This document shows positions 6,224 through 10,750 of a stretch of DNA of 10,750 nucleotides, one piece after another. The translations under genes were made by a program, and so were the position numbers. Location of the stretch: positions 1-10,750 of the forward strand of contig JAKSPR010000071.1 of the NCBI GenBank assembly GCA_024404655.1, in the 5' to 3' direction. The notes below the pieces were generated by a model. That model saw only the letters and a list, made by a program, of their open reading frames with translations, did no database searches and was not told the DNA's origin. The DNA is from Clostridia bacterium. Lineage in GTDB: Bacteria > Bacillota > Clostridia > Oscillospirales > CAG-272. Within the stretch, counting starts at the first letter, position 1, and each line of letters starts with the position of its first letter.

Positions 6224-6245
6224 GACGGAAAAGGAAAAGAATCTT

Positions 6246-6277
6246 TTCCGGAATTCAAGAAAAACCGGAACTTTTTT
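6246..6277 (+). terminator. Terminator-like hairpin in the leader of the membrane protein gene
   Basis: TTCCGG (6246-6251) pairs with CCGGAA (6265-6270) over a 13-nt loop and is followed by C and six T (6272-6277). No gene lies upstream on this strand, so it would act inside a leader. GGAAAAG (6233-6239), or CGGAAAA (6226-6232), can instead pair with the same CTTTTCC(G) stretch at 6243-6250, so an alternative hairpin would block the terminator. The 6-bp stem is short, which keeps confidence moderate. Confidence 0.45.
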
Positions 6278-6288
6278 GGAGATTCCGC

Positions 6289-6336
6289 GTCTTTAGGTTA
6301 TGAAAGCCCCGATGATGGGCACTAACAAAGACAGGA
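6289..6336 (+). promoter_or_regulatory. Nested stem structure ending at the ribosome binding site, possible cis-regulatory RNA
   Basis: Three helices are nested. GTCTTT (6289-6294) pairs with AAAGAC (6327-6332), GTTA (6297-6300) pairs with TAAC (6323-6326), and GCCC (6306-6309) pairs with GGGC (6317-6320) around loop CGATGAT. An AG bulge and a TGAAA/AC internal loop separate them. The outer helix ends right at AGGAG (6333-6337), the ribosome binding site of the next gene, so folding could alter its access. I do not recognise it as a known riboswitch. Confidence 0.4.
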
Positions 6337-6346
6337 GATTCTCACG

Positions 6347-6715
6347 ATGAAAACGTACATGATGTGGCTGACACTGGCGGCGATGACCATGCTCTTGCTC
6401 CCTTGGCTTGTTTTTTCCTATGCGGGAGGGGAGCTCGGATTCTTCCTCTGCCTGCTTCTTTTGTTTGTCATCAATCCCGTTTATGCGATGCAGACGGGGT
6501 TCTATGCGGGCAGAGATCCCGGCAGACTCTGGAGTTTACCGCTTGTCACGGTGATGCTGTTCTTTTTCGGCGGACAGCTCTTTTACGGTCTTGAAACAAA
6601 CGATTTCCTTTTATACGGCGCGATTTATCTGGGATTCGCAATGCTTTCCATGGCAGCGTCCCTGATCATCGCCGGAATGGCAAAGTCCCGCAGAAAGCGG
6701 GTGAGAAATACATAA
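6347..6715 (+). CDS. Small four-helix membrane protein of unknown function
   Basis: The 122-residue product is almost entirely hydrophobic. Four likely membrane helices lie at about residues 7-25, 30-48, 62-80 and 88-110. Polar turns contain YAGRDPGRLW (53-62) and GLETND (81-86), and the tail is basic (MAKSRRKRVRNT), probably cytoplasmic by the positive-inside rule. I do not recognise the family. The start is supported by AGGAG nine bases upstream of ATG 6347. The amidase gene begins 27 bases after this stop with no terminator between, so the two are probably cotranscribed. A role near the cell envelope is suggested only by that neighbour. The leader before it is unusually structured. Confidence 0.75.
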   Translation: MKTYMMWLTLAAMTMLLLPWLVFSYAGGELGFFLCLLLLFVINPVYAMQTGFYAGRDPGRLWSLPLVTVMLFFFGGQLFYGLETNDFLLYGAIYLGFAMLSMAASLIIAGMAKSRRKRVRNT

Positions 6716-6742
6716 ATCCGGTTCGGGGAGGATGGGCATACC

Positions 6743-7765
6743 ATGGCAAAACGGCGCGGCAGCGGAATTTATCTTGGCAATACGAGACGACAGAAGAATC
6801 AGACGCTGCGGAATCTGGGCATTCTTGTATCCATTCTGCTTGTGGTGGTGCTGTTATCCCTCTGTCTTGTGGGATGGCTTTTAAGGGAAGATCTGCGGCT
6901 GCCGGGGTTCGGCGACCATGATGAGCCGGAGATTCCGGCATCAGCCGATACGGACACAGAAGCTGTGACCGACCTCAGCACGGAAGCTCCTGTGACTGCC
7001 ATTCCCGAAAAGGAGACCGAAAAATTCCCTGTAACGGAAGCCCCGGAAGAGACTGAGCCAATAAAAGAGATTCACTCAGGAATCCCGATCACCGGAGCAC
7101 CGATCAAGGTACTGGATTACACCGATACATGGGTGGTCATGCTGGACCCGGGACACGGCTTTGACGATGTGGGGACCACATCGGAGCTGCTCGGCGGCGT
7201 AAATGAAGCGACCATCAATCTGGATATCGCTCTGCGGATGCGGGATGAACTGCAGAAAGCAGGGGTTACAGTCCTCATGACCCACGACGACAACGCCGTG
7301 GCGGGCAGAGTGAGCACCGCAGACGGCGGAGAACCCCCGCTTCATGATCTGGTACTCCTGCCGCCCGAGGACCGTGCGGTCCTTGCAAACGGGCAGGATA
7401 TTGATCTTTACGTTTCCATTCACTGCGACGCGATGCCGGAGAACGGAGATGCCGGCGGCATGCGCGCCTACTATCACAAAAATCCCGATTATCCCACAGT
7501 CCGCAACAGTGCGGCGGAAGCGTTGGCCTGCAGTCTTGCTGACAGCTTTGACCGGGGAATGAACGAAACGACTCCGCTTGTGAAAATGCTTCCGGCGGAG
7601 GATGCGTACTACGTCATCCGGTTTATCGAGGTACCGAGCGTACTCTGCGAAACCGGGTTTGTCACCAATGCGGAAGATGCGGCATCGCTTCTGGATCCTG
7701 CCTGGCGGCAGGCAGCGGCGGAAGCGCTGGCAGACGGAATCCTTCGATACATTCAGGGCGCATAA
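6743..7765 (+). CDS. Membrane-anchored N-acetylmuramoyl-L-alanine amidase (Amidase_3)
   Basis: The 340-residue protein has a short basic cytoplasmic start, one membrane helix (about 25-47), a Thr/Glu/Pro-rich linker (about 60-110) and a C-terminal Amidase_3 domain (about 130-337). The zinc ligands are visible: His138 in LDPGHG (134-139), Glu155 in NEATINL and His227 in SIHCDA. The catalytic Glu303 lies in CETGFVTN. It should cleave the bond between N-acetylmuramic acid and L-alanine in peptidoglycan outside the membrane, in cell separation, wall turnover or spore-related processes. Residues 183-210, between the strand after the second ligand and the RAVLAN helix, form a somewhat long loop with GGEPPL that may shape the active site. 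GGGGAGG lies 11 bases before ATG 6743. The visible residues are complete, so activity is expected. It is too generic to choose a cwl or ami symbol. Confidence 0.92.
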   Translation: MAKRRGSGIYLGNTRRQKNQTLRNLGILVSILLVVVLLSLCLVGWLLREDLRLPGFGDHDEPEIPASADTDTEAVTDLSTEAPVTAIPEKETEKFPVTEAPEETEPIKEIHSGIPITGAPIKVLDYTDTWVVMLDPGHGFDDVGTTSELLGGVNEATINLDIALRMRDELQKAGVTVLMTHDDNAVAGRVSTADGGEPPLHDLVLLPPEDRAVLANGQDIDLYVSIHCDAMPENGDAGGMRAYYHKNPDYPTVRNSAAEALACSLADSFDRGMNETTPLVKMLPAEDAYYVIRFIEVPSVLCETGFVTNAEDAASLLDPAWRQAAAEALADGILRYIQGA

Positions 7766-7810
7766 GGCTCTGATAAAATATCTACGACTTTGATAAGGAG
7801 AATCACAACT

Positions 7811-8962
7811 ATGAAAACCAAACACCGCTTTTTGATCCTGACCCTTGTGTGTCTGCTCCTCACATCCATGTTGGCCTCTTGCGGAGGCTCCTATGACAGC
7901 GCGGATATCGGCTATTCCAAAAACGAGGGCTGGTATGACGAAGATGACTGGTCTTACGGGAACAGTGGCTACGCCGATGGTTATTATGAGTCATCCGGCA
8001 CCGTCGGCGGCAGTGCACCGATCGTCAACAGCGCTTCTGCGGACAGCACCGGTTCCGGAGCACCCGCAGGTGAAAATCCCGAAAAACTGGTCTACCGCGC
8101 AGACATCACCATGGAGGTCATGGAGTTTGACCGGGCCATTGAGACCCTCCGTACCCAGATTTCGGCGGTGGGCGGTATTGTCCAGAACGAGAATTTCTCC
8201 GACGATATGCCCTCGACCCATTATTATCACACCGATTCCTACGGCTACTATTCCACCAAAGTCAGCGGCTACAAGAGTTATTACGCGGAGATCCGCATCC
8301 CGACGGAACAGTTCCGGAACTTTGTGGATACGGCGGCGACCATCGGTCATCTGCGCTCCAGTTCCTCTCAGGTCACAAACATTTCCCAGAATTATTACAG
8401 CAACAAGGCCTATCTCGATTCCTGCTACAAGCAGATGGAGATTCTCCAGAGCATGTATGACGAAGCCCAGACCATCTCCGATATGATCACCATCGAGAGC
8501 CGTATTGCTGAGGTCCAGTCCCAGATCAATAAGCTGACCACCGTCATCAGCTCCATGGACCGCGATGTGGCGTATTCCACCGTTGTTCTGCGCATTGACG
8601 AGGTGGAGGTCTACAGCGATACGCCGAGAGAGGTCGAGGAAAAGAGCTTCCTTGATAATGTGAAGACCCACTTCGTTGCTTCCTGGATCGGATTTGTCGA
8701 CTTCCTACAGGAGCTGGTCTACTGGATCATCGACTCCATGTGGGGACTTCTGTTCCTGATTGTTGTGCTTGCCCTGCTGTTCCTCATCATCCGCGCGCTC
8801 CTCACCCACCGCAGAAAGCGGACGGAAAAGCCCATCGCGCCGCATCCGGGCTATCAGAAGACTGTGAACCCGGTCAACAATCCCTATCAGACAGTCTATG
8901 TCAAGCCGGAGGATGCTGACACCGAAAAGCCTGCGGAAAACCAGGGGGAAGAACAGAAATAA
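7811..8962 (+). CDS. DUF4349-type lipoprotein with C-terminal membrane helix
   Basis: The 383-residue protein starts at ATG 7811 behind AAGGAG (7795-7800); a TTG at 7790 in the same frame is unlikely because it lies before that site. A lipoprotein signal ends in LASC with Cys24 as the lipid anchor. A Tyr/Gly/Ser/Asp-rich low-complexity stretch follows (about 28-90). Residues 93-270 match the DUF4349 pattern: KLVYRADITMEVMEFDRA, then YYAEIRIPTEQF, a long helical coiled-coil-like part (about 195-250) with DMITIESRIAEVQSQINKL, and VAYSTVVLRIDE. A membrane helix (about 311-330) and a basic, Pro-rich tail follow. It should therefore be anchored at both ends, by lipid and by helix. The function of the family is not established. 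It follows the amidase after 45 bases, so a shared envelope role is plausible. Confidence 0.88.
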   Translation: MKTKHRFLILTLVCLLLTSMLASCGGSYDSADIGYSKNEGWYDEDDWSYGNSGYADGYYESSGTVGGSAPIVNSASADSTGSGAPAGENPEKLVYRADITMEVMEFDRAIETLRTQISAVGGIVQNENFSDDMPSTHYYHTDSYGYYSTKVSGYKSYYAEIRIPTEQFRNFVDTAATIGHLRSSSSQVTNISQNYYSNKAYLDSCYKQMEILQSMYDEAQTISDMITIESRIAEVQSQINKLTTVISSMDRDVAYSTVVLRIDEVEVYSDTPREVEEKSFLDNVKTHFVASWIGFVDFLQELVYWIIDSMWGLLFLIVVLALLFLIIRALLTHRRKRTEKPIAPHPGYQKTVNPVNNPYQTVYVKPEDADTEKPAENQGEEQK

Positions 8963-8975
8963 TTTGACAAACCCC

Positions 8976-9004
8976 TTGCAAAATAAAGATTTCTGTGGTA
9001 TAAT
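8976..9004 (+). promoter_or_regulatory. Sigma-A promoter of the pheST operon
   Basis: TTGCAA (8976-8981), a 17-nt spacer and TATAAT (8999-9004), with TGG before the -10, repeat the design of the tRNA-Glu promoter. The start would be near 9011. The promoter begins 14 bases after the DUF4349 stop. Confidence 0.88.
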
Positions 9005-9010
9005 ATATGT

Positions 9011-9286
9011 AAATACCTCATATTTCAAATGCAGAGAAGAAGGCAGCTGCGATGCACAGAAGCACTGCACAGAGACGGACCGTCACCGGCTGGAAGCGGT
9101 CCGGGGTGCGCAGAAACGGCATTTCCCTTCGGAGCAGGATTGCTGAAATCAAAAGTAGGCATTCACGGGGCCGTCCCGTGACAGACGGATTGAGTTGCCC
9201 GCAGATACTGCGGGAATTCAGGTGGTACCACGGAGGAAATCAAAACGCCTTCGTCCTGAAACACGGGACGGAGGCGTTATCTTTTG
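9011..9286 (+). promoter_or_regulatory. T-box leader of pheST, probably tRNA-Phe responsive
   Basis: The T-box sequence AGGTGGTACCACGG lies at 9220-9233. TTCAGG (9217-9222) pairs with CCTGAA (9255-9260), and CGGAGG (9231-9236) pairs with CCTTCG (9248-9253), around bulge TGGTACCA. The bulge base T matches an A73 discriminator, as in tRNA-Phe. A perfect Stem III hairpin (CCCGCAG-ATA-CTGCGGG, 9198-9214) comes first. In Stem I, AGAGA (9071-9075) and a distal hairpin (9076-9103) with a GGCTGGAAG loop are present. GAAGG (9039-9043) can pair with CCTTC (9126-9130), and ATGC (9052-9055) with GCAT (9119-9122), enclosing TTC (9123-9125) as the likely Phe specifier. A second TTC at 9128-9130 makes the exact triplet less certain. 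Confidence 0.9.
9244..9286 (+). terminator. T-box-controlled terminator before pheS
   Basis: AACGCCTTCGTCC (9244-9256) pairs with GGACGGAGGCGTT (9266-9278), 13 bp with one G-T pair, followed by the T-rich ATCTTTTG. Its 5' arm contains the 3' arm of the antiterminator, so the two exclude each other. Confidence 0.88.
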
Positions 9287-9348
9287 GTATTTGGAATACG
9301 AAGGATGTTTGAAAATACAAGATTCTGCGAAAGGATGGGACCCAAACG

Positions 9349-10377
9349 ATGATGGAAGAAAAAATCAAAGAAATACGGGCGGAGATCGAAGAGAAAATCG
9401 GCTCTTTTGATACGTCCGGCAAGCTGTACGAATTCCGCAAGAAGTTCCTTGACAACAAGGAAGGCGCGATTTCCCAGCTGATGAAGGGTATGCGCGATGT
9501 ACCGAAGGAGGAACGTCCCCAGTTCGGTAAGATCGTCAACGAGGTCAAGGAATGGGCGACCGCCCGCTTTGACGAAATGGAAGAGCGCGTCAAGGCAAAG
9601 GAACTGGAGCGCAGAAATGCGGATGAAGCCATTGACGTCACGATGCCCGGCGTGGTATCTCCCGAAGGTGCGCTGCACCCCGATACCATGGTCATCAATG
9701 ACCTGATCGACATCTTCACCTCCATGGGCTTTGAGATCTTTGAAGGTACCGAGATCGAAAACGACTACTACAACTTCACCGCGCTGAATACCCCCAAGGA
9801 TCACCCGGCACGCGATATGCAGGATACCTTCTATGTCTCTGATGAATTCCTGCTCCGCACCCAGACCTCTGCCGGTCAGATCCACGTCATGGAGAACAAG
9901 AAGCCGCCGATCAAGATCCGGTCTCCCGGCAAGGTCTTCCGTCCCGCCGACGACGCGACCCATTCCCCCATGTTCACCCAGATGGAAGGTCTGGTCGTGG
10001 ACAAGGGCATTTCCGTCTGCGATCTGCAGGGTATGCTGGATACCTTCTCCGCAAGAATTTTCGGTGAGGGCGTCAAGACCCGTCTGCGTCCCTCCTACTT
10101 CCCGTTCACGGAGCCGTCTGTGGAAGTCGACGTCTCCTGCTTTGCCTGCGGCGGCAAGGGCTGCAAGCTGTGCAAGGGCACCGGCTGGATCGAAGTCCTG
10201 GGCGCTGGTATTGTCAACCGCCACGTCCTTGAGAACTGCGGCATTGACCCTGAGGAATATTCCGGCTTTGCTTTCGGTATGGGCGTGGAACGTATCGCCA
10301 TGCTGAAGTACGGTATCAACAACATCAAGGCACTGTTCGAGTCTGACACCCGTGTCGCCGAGCAGTTCAAGGATTAA
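9349..10377 (+). CDS. pheS: Phenylalanine-tRNA ligase alpha subunit
   Basis: This 342-residue protein is the catalytic subunit that charges tRNA-Phe, working as an alpha2-beta2 tetramer with PheT. An N-terminal coiled coil (about 1-90) binds tRNA. The class II catalytic core shows HPARDMQDTFYV (152-163), RTQTSAGQI (170-178), motif 2 with GKVFRPADDATHSPMF (194-209), FTEPSVEVDV (253-262) and motif 3 GMGVERIAMLKYGI (310-323). A four-cysteine element, Cys264, 267, 272 and 275, is inserted between the FTEPS motif and motif 3, as in many PheS proteins, and may bind zinc. Length is normal. The start is ATG 9349 or the next codon; AAAGGA lies 13 bases upstream, a rather long spacing. It is controlled by the T-box before it, and pheT follows after 15 bases. 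Confidence 0.97.
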   Translation: MMEEKIKEIRAEIEEKIGSFDTSGKLYEFRKKFLDNKEGAISQLMKGMRDVPKEERPQFGKIVNEVKEWATARFDEMEERVKAKELERRNADEAIDVTMPGVVSPEGALHPDTMVINDLIDIFTSMGFEIFEGTEIENDYYNFTALNTPKDHPARDMQDTFYVSDEFLLRTQTSAGQIHVMENKKPPIKIRSPGKVFRPADDATHSPMFTQMEGLVVDKGISVCDLQGMLDTFSARIFGEGVKTRLRPSYFPFTEPSVEVDVSCFACGGKGCKLCKGTGWIEVLGAGIVNRHVLENCGIDPEEYSGFAFGMGVERIAMLKYGINNIKALFESDTRVAEQFKD

Positions 10378-10392
10378 AGGAGGAGAACGAAC

Positions 10393-10750
10393 ATGTTAGC
10401 ACCGCTTAGCTGGTTAAAAGAGTACGTCGATATTGACGTATCTGCAAAAGAACTGGAAACGCTTCTGTTCTCCGCAGGTTTTGAAGTCGAAGAGCTGAAA
10501 GAAGTCGGCGCGGATATCTCCGGCGTCGTTGTCGGTCTTGTTGAGACCTGTGAGCTCATTCCCGATACCCACATTCATGTCTGCCAGGTCAACTGCGGCG
10601 ACAAGGGTACATTCCAGATCTGCTGCGGCGCAGACAACGTCTGTGTCGGCGGCAAGTTCCCCGTCGCGCTGGTCGGCGCAACGGTCTACGCGACCGCAAA
10701 GGATCATGTCACCATTGACGGCGTCATGACCATCACGAAGGGCAAGCTCC
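10393..10750 (+). CDS. pheT: Phenylalanine-tRNA ligase beta subunit, N-terminal part
   Basis: The frame opens at ATG 10393 and runs off the right window edge after 119 codons, out of about 800 expected. MLAPLSWLKEYVDID at the start is the usual PheT N-terminus. The tRNA-binding OB-fold domain begins near residue 45 with GVVVGLVETCELIPDT, then HIHVCQVNCG and QICCGADNVCVGGKFPVALVGA, matching the family pattern in which bacterial PheT carries an EMAP-like domain. The ribosome binding site AAAGGAGG overlaps the pheS stop, so the two subunits are translated from one message in matched amounts. Nothing unusual is seen apart from the truncation by the window edge. A stretch of several Cys residues (in CQVNC and CC) is within the OB domain. 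Confidence 0.97.
   Translation, partial: MLAPLSWLKEYVDIDVSAKELETLLFSAGFEVEELKEVGADISGVVVGLVETCELIPDTHIHVCQVNCGDKGTFQICCGADNVCVGGKFPVALVGATVYATAKDHVTIDGVMTITKGKL

Noticed and set aside
7991..8671. Minus-strand 226-residue open frame over the DUF4349 gene
   Set aside because: It is a shadow of the lipoprotein gene, with no start signal or recognisable family.
8964..8969. TTGACA as -35 box of the pheS promoter
   Set aside because: It is 29 nt from TATAAT, too far; TTGCAA at 8976-8981 has the right 17-nt spacing.
9052..9312. Leader peptide gene in the pheST leader
   Set aside because: The open frame runs through Stem I, the T-box and the terminator; control is explained by tRNA binding, and no matching ribosome binding site or Phe-rich stretch is seen.
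9277..10224. Minus-strand 315-residue open frame over pheS
   Set aside because: The pheS reading on the plus strand has complete class II synthetase motifs; the antisense frame shows no domain.
1..10750. Mobile element, phage or defence system
   Set aside because: No transposase, integrase, nuclease, toxin or terminal repeats were found on either strand; all well-supported genes are metabolic, transport, envelope or translation genes.

Overview
The window looks like chromosomal DNA of a low-to-mid G+C Gram-positive anaerobe, most likely a gut Clostridia member (Oscillospirales-like; this is inference). The evidence is two T-box leaders, sigma-A promoters with TG-extended -10 boxes, strong Shine-Dalgarno sequences, Firmicutes-type lipoproteins and a trpXYZ-type ABC transporter. 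No mobile element, phage gene or CRISPR array is visible. The window is mostly housekeeping and nutrient-uptake genes, and its more unusual content is in the non-coding RNA regions.

Layout. (1) 2-1378, + strand: the 3' end of a GH63/MGH-like glycoside hydrolase, then a GH43 enzyme resembling exo-beta-1,3-galactanases, 12 nt apart and apparently one operon without secretion signals in the visible part. (2) 1379-1976: a gene-poor stretch with hairpins, a tandem array of four different hairpins separated by an exact ATTTCAC spacer, a 17-bp bidirectional terminator, a tRNA-Glu(CUC) on the minus strand with its promoter, and a divergent promoter with a two-hairpin leader. (3) 1977-2954: a Gfo/Idh/MocA-family oxidoreductase. 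(4) 3013-6144, minus strand: a consensus promoter, a T-box leader with a UGG (Trp) specifier, and the ABC transporter genes trpX-trpY-trpZ, ending at a terminator shared with the oxidoreductase. (5) 6181-8962, + strand: a leader with mutually exclusive hairpins and a nested stem next to the ribosome binding site, then a small membrane protein, a membrane-anchored cell-wall amidase and a DUF4349 lipoprotein. (6) 8976-10750, + strand: promoter, a second T-box, pheS and the start of pheT.

How the parts work together. The two T-boxes share one decision module. In each, AAGG or TTCAGG pairs around a UGGN bulge to form the antiterminator, and the 3' half of that structure is also the 5' half of the terminator. 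The N base is C in the Trp leader (matching G73 of tRNA-Trp) and U in the Phe leader (matching A73 of tRNA-Phe). Uncharged tRNA-Trp would therefore switch on tryptophan uptake, and uncharged tRNA-Phe would switch on phenylalanyl-tRNA synthetase. The amidase group acts at the envelope. The glycoside hydrolases and the oxidoreductase suggest intracellular carbohydrate metabolism, but they are separate transcription units.

I do not see a clear, wholly new multi-gene system. The best candidates for something undescribed are the ATTTCAC hairpin array (1484-1586) and the structured leader before the membrane protein/amidase genes (about 6226-6346).
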